Part shown: in pieces, positions 36,431-44,762 of the stretch
Position numbering within the stretch: the first letter of the stretch is position 1
How the letters are laid out: every line of letters begins with the position of its first letter
Assembly (NCBI GenBank): GCA_019634955.1
Contig: JAHCAK010000026.1
Location: forward strand, 1-64,000
Direction: 5' to 3'
Origin: Burkholderiales bacterium
GTDB taxonomy: Bacteria > Pseudomonadota > Gammaproteobacteria > Burkholderiales > Usitatibacteraceae
DNA: 64,000 bases
The notes under the pieces: generated by a model
Told to the model about the DNA's origin: nothing
The model's input: only the letters and a program-made list of their open reading frames with translations
The model's database searches: none
Position numbers and translations under genes: made by a program

Positions 36431-37446
36431 CGGGCGGGGACGAGCGGCGGCTCCTGCATGGCCGCGACCTGCTCCTTGAGCTCGAGGACGCGGTCCTGCC
36501 AGTACTTCTGCGTGTTGAACCAGGGGAAGGCGAGCGGGAAGGCGGGGTCGTCCCAGCGGCGCGCGAGCCACGCCGAGTAGTGAAGCAGCCGCAGCGTGCG
36601 CAGGGCCTCGACGAGCGCGAGCTCGCGGTCGTCGAACTCCGCGAAGTCCTCGTAGCCCGCGAGCACGTGGCGAAGCTGCGCCGACATCGACGCGCGGTCG
36701 CCCGACAGCAGCATCCACAGGTCCTGCACGGCGGGCCCGCTGCGCGCGTCGTCGAAGTCGACGAAGTGGGGCCCTCCCGGCGTCCACAGCACGTTGCCCG
36801 CGTGGCAGTCGCCGTGCAGGCGGATGCGCGCCACGCCGCCGGCGCGCTCGAAGGCCCGCTCGGCGCCTTCGATCGCGAGCGCCGCGGCGCCCGCCCAGGC
36901 CTCGCGCAGGTCGGCCGGGATGAAGCCGTGCGCGAGCAACCAGTCGCGCGAGGCGCGGCCGAAGGATTCCACGTCGAGCGCGGGGCGGTGCGCGAACGCG
37001 CGCGTGGCGCCCACGGCGTGGATGCGCCCGATGAAGCGCCCCAGCCACTCGAGCGTCACGGGATCCTCCAGCTCCGGCGCGCGGCCGCCCCGGCGTGGAA
37101 AGACCGCGAAGCGGAAACCCGCGTGGTGATGCAGCGTCGAGCCGCCGATGGCGAGCGCGGGCACCACCGGGATCTCGCGTTCCGCCAGCTCGCGCGCGAA
37201 GTCGTGCTCCTCGAGGATCTGCTCGTCGGTCCAGCGGCCGGGGCGGTAGAACTTCGCGACGAGGAAGGGCGCATCGCCCGGCGCGCCGCCGTGGCCCTCC
37301 TCGAGGCCCACCTGGTAGACGCGGTTCTCGTAGCTGTTGAGCGCGAGCTGGCGGCCGTCGGCGAGGAATCCGAGGCTCTCGACGGCGTCCAGGATCGTGT
37401 CGGGCGTGAGGCCCGCGTACGGGGGACTGGCGGCGGCATCGTTCAT
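36427..37446 (-). CDS. srkA: Stress response kinase SrkA/YihE family
   Basis: A 339-residue APH-fold Ser/Thr kinase. The catalytic loop RLHGDCHAGNVLW and the metal-binding FVDFDDA are intact; the N-terminal NSYENRVYQV segment is diagnostic for YihE/SrkA. In E. coli it counteracts stress-induced death. The ATG at 37446 stands 6 nt after a TACAAT (minus strand, 37458-37453) and lacks a ribosome binding site, so a leaderless mRNA is likely. Divergent from ybiB. Confidence 0.93.
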   Translation of the reverse strand: MNDAAASPPYAGLTPDTILDAVESLGFLADGRQLALNSYENRVYQVGLEEGHGGAPGDAPFLVAKFYRPGRWTDEQILEEHDFARELAEREIPVVPALAIGGSTLHHHAGFRFAVFPRRGGRAPELEDPVTLEWLGRFIGRIHAVGATRAFAHRPALDVESFGRASRDWLLAHGFIPADLREAWAGAAALAIEGAERAFERAGGVARIRLHGDCHAGNVLWTPGGPHFVDFDDARSGPAVQDLWMLLSGDRASMSAQLRHVLAGYEDFAEFDDRELALVEALRTLRLLHYSAWLARRWDDPAFPLAFPWFNTQKYWQDRVLELKEQVAAMQEPPLVPAR

Positions 37447-37622
37447 GGGGCCATTGTACGGCCGCCCCCGATTGGGACTGACGCGCCGCAGCAAATGCAC
37501 CTGCGCGGTGCGCCGGAACGGGCGCGGGAGCCCGCGCTGCGTGCCGGAGCTCGCGTGGCACGCCTCATGCTATCTCCCTGCAGCCACGCCACGAGCCCAG
37601 CCAACCCGGATCCGGAGAATCC

Positions 37623-38609
37623 ATGCACTCGATCGCCCCCATCCTGCGCCGCCTGGCGCGAAGGCCCGCCCGGCCGGCGGACGACTCGCCGGATTTCCTC
37701 GATGCGGAAGAGGCGGCGGCGTTGTGGGGCGCCGTGCTGGACGGCGCGCTTCCGGAGCTGGAGCTGGGCGCGCTCCTCGCCTCGTTCGCCCTGGCGGGAG
37801 AAACGCCTGCCGAGATCCTCGGCCTGCACCGCGCGCTGGCCGCGCGGCAGGCGCGGTTCGCGCCGTCACCGGGGCGCCGCGCCATCGCCATTCCCCTCTA
37901 CGGCCTCGTACCCGGCGAAGCCGCCTACGCCGTGCTGCTCGCGCTCTTCCTGCGCCGCTTCGAAGTGCCCGTGGCCCTGCACGGCACGCTCGATGCGCGG
38001 GACGGGCCCTCGGGGCCGATGCTGCTTCGCGAGATGGGCGTGCTGCCCGCCACGAGCCTCGCCGACGCGGAACACGGCCTGCGCGAGGAAGGCGTTGCAT
38101 TCGTGCCGGTGCAGCTCCTTTCGCCGGCGCTGGGCGACCTCGTCGCGCTGCGCACGCGGCTGGGCGGCACCAACACCGCGCACCTCGCCGCGCACGCGCT
38201 GGACCCCGGCGGCATGGGCGCGGTGCGCCTCGCGATGGGAGTCGCCGGCGCGCGCAGCGCGCGCATCGAGGCGATCCTGCCCACGACGGGCGCGCGTTCG
38301 CTCTACCTCGCGTGGCCGGCGTCGGCGGCGGGCTGCAACTACGCGCTGCGCCCTCGCATCACGCTGTGGTCGGAGGGTGCGGAGTCGGTCGTTTTCGAGG
38401 CCGAGCATGGCGAACGCCCGGCGGCGGCGTGCGTGCCGGAGGGCGGGCAGCTCGTGGCGTGGATGCGCTCCGTGATCGAGCGGAGGGCGCCCGCGCCGCC
38501 GCCGCTCGTGAACCTCGCCGCCGCCTGCGTGCACGCCACGGGCGCGGCGCCGGACTTCACCCGGGCCAAGGCGATCGTGTCGCTGCAGGCCGGGCGGCTC
38601 GCCGCGTGA
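37623..38609 (+). CDS. ybiB: YbiB family (TrpD2-like) nucleic-acid-binding protein
   Basis: A 328-residue protein with the anthranilate phosphoribosyltransferase fold: N-terminal helical domain with ELELGALLASFALAGETPAEILG and a glycosyltransferase-3 core (LGGTNTAHLAAHALDPG). YbiB members lack TrpD activity and bind nucleic acids, and are SOS-linked in E. coli. No tryptophan genes are nearby. Function therefore inferred from the family. Confidence 0.82.
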   Translation: MHSIAPILRRLARRPARPADDSPDFLDAEEAAALWGAVLDGALPELELGALLASFALAGETPAEILGLHRALAARQARFAPSPGRRAIAIPLYGLVPGEAAYAVLLALFLRRFEVPVALHGTLDARDGPSGPMLLREMGVLPATSLADAEHGLREEGVAFVPVQLLSPALGDLVALRTRLGGTNTAHLAAHALDPGGMGAVRLAMGVAGARSARIEAILPTTGARSLYLAWPASAAGCNYALRPRITLWSEGAESVVFEAEHGERPAAACVPEGGQLVAWMRSVIERRAPAPPPLVNLAAACVHATGAAPDFTRAKAIVSLQAGRLAA

Positions 38610-38724
38610 CAAGCTGATAACCCATTATTCTTCAAGAGATTTTTCTCCTTCCGGCCGGGGCGGCGCGGGGCCGCGTGCTAGAATGCGCGCCTCGCCGCCC
38701 TTCGGGCGGCGCCGGAGCGACGCC

Positions 38725-38826
38725 ATGAAGAATCCCCTCGATTCCCTCTGGGGCACGGTGCTGTGCGGGCTCGCCCTCACGGCGGTCCTCTACTGGCTGG
38801 TTCGCGCGGCGATGACGGGAGGCTGA
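38725..38826 (+). CDS. 33-residue single-pass membrane protein
   Basis: A very small frame (ATG at 38725, TGA at 38826) encoding a short charged start (MKNPLDSLW), one hydrophobic helix (GTVLCGLALTAVLYWLV) and a polar tail (RAAMTGG). Support for coding: a GGAG site 7 nt before the ATG, a TAGAAT at 38679-38684, and a stop only 2 nt before the next gene's GTG, giving an operon with the PuuD-like and cytochrome b genes. Possibly an accessory subunit, like CydX or CcoQ for oxidases. Confidence 0.65.
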   Translation: MKNPLDSLWGTVLCGLALTAVLYWLVRAAMTGG

Positions 38827-38828
38827 GC

Positions 38829-39332
38829 GTGGAACTCGTCCAGTACGGGTTGGGGCGCTGGCTGCACATCCTGGCCGGCGTGATGTGGGTGGGGCTCCTC
38901 TACTACTTCAATTTCGTGCAGGCGGCGGCGATGAAGGACGCGCAGGCCGACGGCACGGCGGCCGGCATCGCGAAGCACGTCGCGCCGCGCGCGCTCTTCT
39001 GGTTCCGCTGGGCGGCGGTCGTCACCTGGCTCGCGGGCATGATGCTGCTGGGCGACAAGGCCGACGAGGCCTTCCTCTTCAAGGAACGCGCATACATGCC
39101 GATCGGCGTGGGGGCGTGGCTCGGCACGATCATGTTCTTCAACGTGTGGGCCATCATCTGGCCCAACCAGAGGAAGATCCTCGGCCTCGCGCCCGCCTCC
39201 GAGGAGGAAAAGGCGAGCGCGCGCCGCGTGGCCTTCCTCGCCTCGCGGCTGAACGTGGCGCTGTCGATGCCGATGCTGTTCTTCATGACGGCGTCGGGCG
39301 GCCTTTTCCGCCGGGCCGTCTTCGGCGCGTAG
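38829..39332 (+). CDS. PuuD-like membrane protein (urate-oxidase N-terminal domain)
   Basis: A 167-residue protein with four predicted membrane helices. The segments GRWLHILAGVMWVGLLYYFNFVQ and NVWAIIWPNQRKILG match the membrane domain of urate hydroxylase PuuD, but the C-terminal cytochrome c part of PuuD is missing. Conserved histidine in WLHILAG could bind heme. Whether it acts on urate is doubtful; no purine-degradation genes are near. It starts at GTG with GGAGG upstream, coupled to the 33-residue gene, and is followed after 8 nt by a cytochrome b gene. Confidence 0.8.
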   Translation: MELVQYGLGRWLHILAGVMWVGLLYYFNFVQAAAMKDAQADGTAAGIAKHVAPRALFWFRWAAVVTWLAGMMLLGDKADEAFLFKERAYMPIGVGAWLGTIMFFNVWAIIWPNQRKILGLAPASEEEKASARRVAFLASRLNVALSMPMLFFMTASGGLFRRAVFGA

Positions 39333-39340
39333 CGAAGGCG

Positions 39341-40036
39341 ATGGCGGGCGCGGATCCCGTGAGCGTGCGCGTGTGGGACCTGCCCACGCGCCTCTTCCAC
39401 TGGCTGCTCGCGCTCCTCGTCGCCGCGAGCCTCGCGACGGGGAAGTTCGACTCGCTCCTCGGGGCGGGCACGCTCGAGTGGCACCGGCGCTTCGGCCTCG
39501 CGATCCTCGCGCTGCTGCTCTTCCGCCTGGGGTGGGGATTCGCCGGCGGAACGCACGCGCGCTTCGCGAGCTTCCTGCGCGGGCCGCGGGCGGTGGCCGG
39601 CTACGCGAAGGGGCTGCTGTCCGGGCGCGGCGGGGAGGAGACGGCGGGACACAACCCGCTCGGCGGGTGGTCCGTCGCGGCGATGCTCGCCGCGCTCGCG
39701 ACGCAGGCGGTGACCGGGCTCTTCCTCGTGCAGGAGGACTACTTCTTCGAGGGGCCGCTCGCGAAGCACGTGAGCCGCGCCGTGTCCGACCGCCTCAACG
39801 CCATCCACGAGGCCAACTTCTGGGTGATCGTGGCGCTGCTCGCGCTGCACCTCGCGGCGATCGCGTACTACGCCATCGCGAAGCGGCAGGGCCTCGTGCG
39901 GGCGATGGTCACGGGCGACAAGCGCCTGGCGGCAGGCCGGGAGGGCGAGGCCTCCCGCGGGGGGAGCCTCGCGACGGCCGCCGCGATCGCGATCGCGGCC
40001 GGGGCGGCCGCCTGGGGCCTGGCGAGCCTCGCCTGA
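39341..40036 (+). CDS. Cytochrome b561-type membrane protein
   Basis: A 231-residue di-heme cytochrome b of the Ni/Fe-hydrogenase b-subunit type: RLFHWLLALLV, LEWHRRFGLAIL and IHEANFWVIVALLALHL carry the probable heme histidines on four helices; a fifth hydrophobic segment ends the protein. It should move electrons between the quinone pool and a periplasmic cytochrome c. Third gene of the 33-aa/PuuD-like operon; its stop abuts that of the convergent cytochrome c' gene (TGATCA). Confidence 0.87.
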   Translation: MAGADPVSVRVWDLPTRLFHWLLALLVAASLATGKFDSLLGAGTLEWHRRFGLAILALLLFRLGWGFAGGTHARFASFLRGPRAVAGYAKGLLSGRGGEETAGHNPLGGWSVAAMLAALATQAVTGLFLVQEDYFFEGPLAKHVSRAVSDRLNAIHEANFWVIVALLALHLAAIAYYAIAKRQGLVRAMVTGDKRLAAGREGEASRGGSLATAAAIAIAAGAAAWGLASLA

Positions 40037-40501
40037 TCAGTTGCGGAATTCCTTCAGGCGGAAGTCGTCGTGGCAGCCGCCGTTGCAGGATTTCGGCACT
40101 TCCGCGAACGCCGCCTTGAACTTGCCCTCGTCGCCGGTCTTCGCGGCGGCAGCGAGATTGGCCACCGCCTTCTGCGAATTCTCCGCGGCCTCCCGGAACT
40201 TGGCCGCTTCCGTCCAGACCTTGGGGGCGGCCTTCGTCGGCGCGCCCTTGTCGGTGCCCGGGCCGAACGAGTTCCACGGCAACGAGAGAAGCGTCTCGAC
40301 CAGCGCCGAGTTCTTCTGCGCAACCGCGGCGTTGAAGGGCGCCTTGCCTTGGGCCATCGCGCCCATCGGGGCCATGGCGCGGCCGATCACGTTCATCACC
40401 GACTGGCGGTAGCGGATCTCGTCCTCGGGCTTCTGCTGCGCGAAGGCGAGGCCGGCGACGGTGGTGGAGAGCAGGGCGGTGGCGGCGATGAGGCGTTTCA
40501 T
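40037..40501 (-). CDS. Cytochrome c' family protein with C-x3-C-H motif
   Basis: A 154-residue periplasmic protein: signal peptide (IAATALLSTTVAGLAFA), a four-helix bundle typical of cytochrome c'/c556 (RQSVMNVIGRAMAPM near the N-terminus), and a C-terminal heme site CNGGCHDDFR. The heme motif has three, not two, residues between the cysteines, which is unusual for this family. Cytochrome c' binds NO and carries electrons. It may partner the convergent cytochrome b. The start ATG is preceded by an AAAGG stretch. Confidence 0.85.
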   Translation of the reverse strand: MKRLIAATALLSTTVAGLAFAQQKPEDEIRYRQSVMNVIGRAMAPMGAMAQGKAPFNAAVAQKNSALVETLLSLPWNSFGPGTDKGAPTKAAPKVWTEAAKFREAAENSQKAVANLAAAAKTGDEGKFKAAFAEVPKSCNGGCHDDFRLKEFRN

Positions 40502-40597
40502 GCGGGTCCTTTCGGGTCGGGAGTGTCGGGGCTTCGCGCCGGCGAGGGCGCGTCGACTGGGTGAACAGCGCGAAGGGCGCCGTATTCCCGGCGCCGG

Positions 40598-41062
40598 TCA
40601 TTTCGGCTTCGGCAGCCCCGTCACCTTGTCGCCCGCCTTGATGCGGCGCTTGGCGAACCAGCCCTTGTTCGTCTCGATGGCGTACACGGCAGGGCCGGCG
40701 GCCGCGTGCTGGTCGAGCGTGTGCGGCTCCATGTCGAGGATGTTGAGGATGGCGCCCGCGCCGTCGACGAAGGCCACCGAAAGCGGCAACGGCGTGTTCT
40801 TCATCCACATGGCGTGGTAGCCCGGCTCGTCGAAGACGAAGAGCATGCCGTCGTCGGCGCCCAGCTTCTCGCGGAACATGAGGCCCTTCATCCGCTGCTC
40901 GATCGTGGCGGCGACCTCGACCCGCAGGGCGTGGCCGGCCACCTTCACCTGCCGGGCGGGCAGCGGCGCTTCCGCCAGGGCGAGACCGGCCGCGGCGAGA
41001 AGGAGCGCGGCGAGCGCGCGGGCCGCGAAGCCGGGAGCGCGGGCGGCTAGAATGGCATCCAA
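40598..41062 (-). CDS. DUF192 family exported protein
   Basis: A 154-residue protein: N-terminal signal-like helix, then the DUF192 domain with LMFREKLGADDGMLFVF and MWMKNTPLPLSVAFVD and a C-terminal ETNKGWFAKRRIKAGDKV. Family function unknown. A TTG start at 41062 is preferred because GGAGG lies just upstream; an in-frame ATG at 41104 would leave only 10 nt to the divergent gene. Located upstream of cytochrome c' on the same strand. Confidence 0.8.
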   Translation of the reverse strand: MDAILAARAPGFAARALAALLLAAAGLALAEAPLPARQVKVAGHALRVEVAATIEQRMKGLMFREKLGADDGMLFVFDEPGYHAMWMKNTPLPLSVAFVDGAGAILNILDMEPHTLDQHAAAGPAVYAIETNKGWFAKRRIKAGDKVTGLPKPK

Positions 41063-41114
41063 GACTCCACCTCCATCGAAAAGGGCGCACGCAGCATAAC
41101 GCACGAGGACCCCG

Positions 41115-41408
41115 ATGCGCCGACACGCCCTCCCCCTTGCGCCGCTCCTGCTCGCCGGCTGCGCGATCCTCGAGCCGCCGCCCCCCGTCGAGGAGACGCC
41201 GCAGCAGGCGCAGGAGCGCCGCGCAGCCGCCCCGCGGCCCGCCTACAACCTCACGGGCTACCCTCCCGCGGTGCGCGACGGCTACATCGACGGCTGCGAG
41301 TCGGCGCGGAAGTCCGCCTACGGCCGCAAGGACGAGAAGCGCTTCGCGGCGGACGCGAAGTACCGGATGGGCTGGAACGACGGCTTCTCCATCTGCTCCC
41401 GGCGCTGA
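41115..41408 (+). CDS. Small lipoprotein, unknown
   Basis: A 97-residue lipoprotein: signal sequence with lipobox LLAGC (C17), a proline-rich linker, then a compact domain YPPAVRDGYIDGCESARKSAYGRKDEKRFAADAKYRMGWNDGFSICS that holds two cysteines, likely disulfide bonded. I know no function. It is divergent from the DUF192 gene. TAGAAT at 41048-41053 may be its -10. Confidence 0.75.
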   Translation: MRRHALPLAPLLLAGCAILEPPPPVEETPQQAQERRAAAPRPAYNLTGYPPAVRDGYIDGCESARKSAYGRKDEKRFAADAKYRMGWNDGFSICSRR

Positions 41409-41430
41409 CCGGGCGCGCCGTCGCGGCGAT

Positions 41431-41796
41431 TCAGTCGACGCCGCCGAGTATCCAGCCCGCGATCGCGTCGAGCAGCTCGGGCGCCTCCCCGATGGCGGTG
41501 CGCACGGCGATGGGGATGCCGGGGTGCGCCTTGCGCAGCTCCTCGGCGATGCGCGGCAGGTCGTTGCGGATGTGCCCGCCGGGCGCCATGAAGAGCGGGA
41601 AGATCGTGATGGCCGCCACGCCGCGGCGCACGAGGCACTCCACCGCCTCGTCCAGCTTGGGCGACATGAAGTCGAGGAAGGCGAGCTCCACGGGGAACTC
41701 CGGCCGGCGCGCGCGGATGCGGTCGCGGATGCCCTCGAAGGGGCGCGCCCACTCGGGGTCGCGGGCGCCGTGGGCGAAGAGGACGATGCCGTGCAT
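41431..41796 (-). CDS. CbiX/SirB-like chelatase domain protein
   Basis: A 121-residue single-domain protein of the CbiX family. It starts IVLFAHGARDPEW with the metal-site histidine and has PLFMAPGGHIRNDLP with the second. The short length fits CbiXS or SirB half-enzymes that dimerise. Possible role: metal insertion into sirohydrochlorin for siroheme or cobalamin; no other tetrapyrrole gene is adjacent, so this is uncertain. 12 nt downstream of dut, same strand. Confidence 0.82.
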   Translation of the reverse strand: MHGIVLFAHGARDPEWARPFEGIRDRIRARRPEFPVELAFLDFMSPKLDEAVECLVRRGVAAITIFPLFMAPGGHIRNDLPRIAEELRKAHPGIPIAVRTAIGEAPELLDAIAGWILGGVD

Positions 41797-41808
41797 GGTT
41801 GTCTCCCG

Positions 41809-42258
41809 TCAGTGCTTGCCGGTGGAGCCGAAGCCGCCCTCGCCGCGCGCGCTTTCGTCGAAGGATTCCACGACGTTGAGCGCCACCTGGACCACCGGGA
41901 TCACCACCAGCTGCGCGATGCGCTCCATGGGGTTCACCACGAAGGGCTCCCGGCCGCGGTTCCAGCACGAGACGAAGAGCTGCCCCTGGTAGTCGGAATC
42001 GATGAGGCCCACGAGGTTGCCGAGCACGATGCCGTGCTTGTGGCCGAGGCCCGAGCGCGGAATGATCACCGCGGCGTGGCCTGGGTCGCCCACGTGGATG
42101 GCGAGCCCCGTGGGGACCAGCGACGAGTCTCCCGGGCGGAGGGTGAGCGGCTCGTCGAGGCAGGCGCGCAGGTCGAGCCCGGCGGAGCCGCCGGTCGCGT
42201 AGGCCGGGAGCCGGGAGCGCATGCGCTCGTCGAGGATCTTCACGTCGAGTCTCTTCAT
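41809..42258 (-). CDS. dut: dUTP diphosphatase
   Basis: A 149-residue trimeric dUTPase hydrolysing dUTP to dUMP. Motifs seen: [32 protein letters not shown] and the C-terminal [12 protein letters not shown]. Downstream of coaBC in the common coaBC-dut order, but separated from it by a 136-bp palindromic repeat element. Confidence 0.97.
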   Translation of the reverse strand: MKRLDVKILDERMRSRLPAYATGGSAGLDLRACLDEPLTLRPGDSSLVPTGLAIHVGDPGHAAVIIPRSGLGHKHGIVLGNLVGLIDSDYQGQLFVSCWNRGREPFVVNPMERIAQLVVIPVVQVALNVVESFDESARGEGGFGSTGKH

Positions 42259-42291
42259 GGGGCGGAGGTGGCTGCGATGGGGGAAGGGCGA

Positions 42292-42427
42292 TGGAACCGC
42301 GGATGAACGCGGATGAACGCAGATGATCGATGAGAATGGGGTCGAGCCGTGCCCATTACGGCGAATCGTCCCGCAAGGCACGTCGGCGACGCGAGGCAGA
42401 AGTCATCTGCGTTCATCTGCGGTTCCA
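42292..42427. repeat. 136-bp palindromic element between dut and coaBC
   Basis: Ends are inverted: left arm 42292-42326 starts TGGAACCGCGGATGAACGC, right arm 42403-42427 is its inverse with one change. The left arm holds an extra copy of the 10-mer GGATGAACGC. The interior of about 76 nt has no gene. Looks like a small MITE-like or REP-like dispersed repeat. Confidence 0.8.
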
Positions 42428-42472
42428 CAAGTGAGCCCCCCGCCGGCAGGCGGCAGCAGGGAGACGGGGGAT

Positions 42473-43699
42473 TCAGGAAGCCTGCTTGATGGGCGTGACG
42501 GTAGCGCCGCGCCTGGCCTCGTAGAGCGCGAGGGCGTGCTCGACGATCGCGTGCGCGATGCGCGACTTCGGCGCCCGCGCGAGCGGGTGCGCGCCGGCGT
42601 CGTCGTAGATCGTGACCTCGTTCTCCTCGCGGCCGATGGTGTGCTGCACGAGGTTCGCCACGATCATCGGGATGTCCTTGCGCTTGCGCTTTGCCTGCGC
42701 GTACTCGGCGAGGTTCTCGCTCTCGGCGGCGAAACCCACGCAGAAGGGGCCCGCGGGCATCCGCGCCACCTGCGCCAGGATGTCCACCGTGGGCTTGAGC
42801 TTCAACTCCATCGGCTCGCCGGACTTCTTGAGCTTGCGGCTCGCCGGCGCCTCGGGCGTGTAGTCCGCCACCGCGGCGACGCTGAAGAAGAGATCGGCGC
42901 CGCCCGCGTGCGCGGCGACGGCGTTGAGCATCTCGGCGGCGCTGGTCACGAACACGAAGTGCGCGTTCGCGGGCGGGGCGAGGGCGGTCGGGCCGGAGAC
43001 GAGCGTCACGTCGGCGCCCAGCGCCGCCGCCGCCTCGGCGATCGCGTAGCCCATCTTGCCGGAGCTCAGGTTGGTGATGCCGCGCACCGTGTCGATCGCC
43101 TCGAAGGTGGGGCCGGCGGTGACGAGCACGCGGCGGCCGGCGAGGCGCTTGGGCGAGAGGAAGGCGAGGATGGACTGCAGCAGCTCCTCGGGCTCGAGCA
43201 TGCGGCCCATCCCCACCTCGCCGCAGGCCTGGTCGCCGGAGGCGGGCCCGAGGATCGCGACGCCGTCGCCGCGCAGGAGATTCACGTTCCGCTGCGTGGC
43301 GGGGTTGTCCCACATCTCGCGGTTCATGGCCGGGGCGACGAGCAGCGCGCAGTTGCGGGCGAGGCAGGTGGTGGAGAGCAGGTCGTCGGCGAGCCCGTGG
43401 GCGAGCTTGGCGAGGAAGTCGGCGCTGGCGGGGGCGACCACGATGGCGTCGACGCCGCGCGAGAGCTCGATGTGCGCCATCGCATTGGGGAAGCTCGCGT
43501 CCCAGAGGTCCGTGACCACGGGCCGGCCGGTGAGGGCCTGGAAGGTCGCGGGCGTCACGAACTTCGTCCCCGCCGCTGTCATCGCGACCTGGACTTGGAC
43601 GTTATTGCGGATGAGCGCCCGCGCGAGTTCCGCCACCTTGTAGGTGGCGATGCCCCCGGTCACCCCTAGTAGAACGCGGCGCCTTCCCGTTTCTTCCAT
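42473..43699 (-). CDS. coaBC: Bifunctional phosphopantothenoylcysteine decarboxylase / phosphopantothenate-cysteine ligase
   Basis: A 408-residue coenzyme A biosynthesis enzyme. CoaC half: GVTGGIATYK, the AHIELSR histidine, PAMNREMWDNPATQ and the catalytic cysteine in ACGEVGMGRM. CoaB half: VLVTAGPTFEAIDTVRGITN and SSGKMG. TAGAAT on the minus strand (43711-43706) lies 6 nt before the ATG and there is no ribosome binding site, so probably leaderless. Divergent from radC. Confidence 0.97.
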   Translation of the reverse strand: MEETGRRRVLLGVTGGIATYKVAELARALIRNNVQVQVAMTAAGTKFVTPATFQALTGRPVVTDLWDASFPNAMAHIELSRGVDAIVVAPASADFLAKLAHGLADDLLSTTCLARNCALLVAPAMNREMWDNPATQRNVNLLRGDGVAILGPASGDQACGEVGMGRMLEPEELLQSILAFLSPKRLAGRRVLVTAGPTFEAIDTVRGITNLSSGKMGYAIAEAAAALGADVTLVSGPTALAPPANAHFVFVTSAAEMLNAVAAHAGGADLFFSVAAVADYTPEAPASRKLKKSGEPMELKLKPTVDILAQVARMPAGPFCVGFAAESENLAEYAQAKRKRKDIPMIVANLVQHTIGREENEVTIYDDAGAHPLARAPKSRIAHAIVEHALALYEARRGATVTPIKQAS

Positions 43700-43730
43700 C
43701 GGATCATTCTACTAGAGAGAGTTGCCGCCC

Positions 43731-44405
43731 ATGTCTCCGCCCGCCTGGCCCGCCTCGGGCCATCCCCGCCAGCGCCTGGCCCTCCACGGCCCGGCCTCCC
43801 TGTCCGATGCCGAACTCGTCGCCCTCGTGCTGCGCACGGGGGTGGCGGGCCGGCCGGCCGTCACCGTCGCCCACGAGCTGCTGGTGCGCTTCGGCCGCAT
43901 CTCGCGCCTGCTCACGGCGCCCGTGCCCGACGTGGCCGCCGTCGCTGGCGTGGGTGGCGCCCGCGCCGCCCAGTTCGCCGCCGCCCTGGAACTCTCGCGC
44001 CGCTCGCTGTGGGAGGAGAGCCAGGCCCGCGACGTGCTGGCATCGCCGATGGCGGTGCGCAGCTACCTGCGCCTGCGCATGCAGCACCTCGGCCACGAGG
44101 TCTTCTGGGGCGTGTTCCTGGACGCCCAGAACCGCGTGATCACCGCCGAGGAGCTGTTCCGCGGCACCCTCACCCAGACCAGCGTCTACCCCCGGGAGAT
44201 CGTGAAGCGTGCGCTCGCCCACAACGCGGCCGGCATCATCCTGGCCCACAACCACCCCTCGGGAGTGGCCGAACCTTCCCTTCAAGATCAAGCACTTACG
44301 AGGGCGCTGACGGAGTCCCTCGCGCTGGTGGACGTGAAGGTGCTCGACCACTTCATCGTGGCACCCGGGGCCTGCCTGTCGTTCGCCGAGCGCGGTCTCC
44401 TCTAG
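43731..44405 (+). CDS. radC: RadC family protein (JAB/MPN domain)
   Basis: A 224-residue protein: helix-hairpin-helix region (LSDAELVALVLRTG, VAGVGGARAAQFAA) and a C-terminal JAB domain with the metal motif HNHPSGVAEPSLQD. Function in DNA repair is disputed in the family. ATG at 43731 chosen over an in-frame TTG at 43722. Divergent from coaBC. Confidence 0.95.
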   Translation: MSPPAWPASGHPRQRLALHGPASLSDAELVALVLRTGVAGRPAVTVAHELLVRFGRISRLLTAPVPDVAAVAGVGGARAAQFAAALELSRRSLWEESQARDVLASPMAVRSYLRLRMQHLGHEVFWGVFLDAQNRVITAEELFRGTLTQTSVYPREIVKRALAHNAAGIILAHNHPSGVAEPSLQDQALTRALTESLALVDVKVLDHFIVAPGACLSFAERGLL

Positions 44406-44429
44406 GCCGAAAAGGCCAATGGAATCAGG

Positions 44430-44459
44430 TTGTAGAGGCGGCGCGGCCTGGGCTATAAT
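44430..44459 (+). promoter_or_regulatory. Promoter of rpmB-rpmG
   Basis: TTGTAG (44430-44435) and a consensus TATAAT (44454-44459) are spaced by 18 nt, 57 nt before the rpmB ATG. A GGAGAA ribosome binding site precedes the ATG. Confidence 0.75.
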
Positions 44460-44515
44460 CTCGGGCTTTCCGCCTCCGGCTTTTCCGGGGGCGGTGGAAT
44501 TCCCGGAGAAATCCC

Positions 44516-44752
44516 ATGTCTCGAGTCTGCCAAATCACGGGCAAGGGCCCCATCGTGGGCAACCACGTGTCCCACGCCAACAACAAGACCAAGCGCCGCT
44601 ACCTGCCCAACCTGCAGTACCGCAAGCTCTGGGTCGAGAGCGAGAACCGCTACGTGAAGCTGCGGCTCACCAACGCGGGCCTGCGCACCATCGACAAGAA
44701 GGGCATCGACGTGGTGCTCGCCGAGCTGCGCGAGCGCGGCGAAGTGATCTGA
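44516..44752 (+). CDS. rpmB: 50S ribosomal protein L28
   Basis: A 78-residue ribosomal protein, standard length. It starts [12 protein letters not shown] and contains [14 protein letters not shown] and [17 protein letters not shown]. Followed after 10 nt by rpmG, the usual operon. Confidence 0.98.
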   Translation: MSRVCQITGKGPIVGNHVSHANNKTKRRYLPNLQYRKLWVESENRYVKLRLTNAGLRTIDKKGIDVVLAELRERGEVI

Positions 44753-44762
44753 GGGGGCGGCC

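Noticed and set aside
33581-37561. 1326-codon minus-strand frame that would fuse several genes
   Set aside because: Only the last 284 codons (MaoC-type) are protein-like; the rest is shadow across yceH, LysR and srkA genes.
38829-39332. Functional urate hydroxylase
   Set aside because: Only the membrane domain of PuuD is present, and no purine-degradation gene is nearby, so I call it PuuD-like rather than PuuD.
42301-42326. Tandem GGATGAACGC units as a CRISPR or microsatellite
   Set aside because: Only two units and no spacers; they are part of one arm of a palindromic element.
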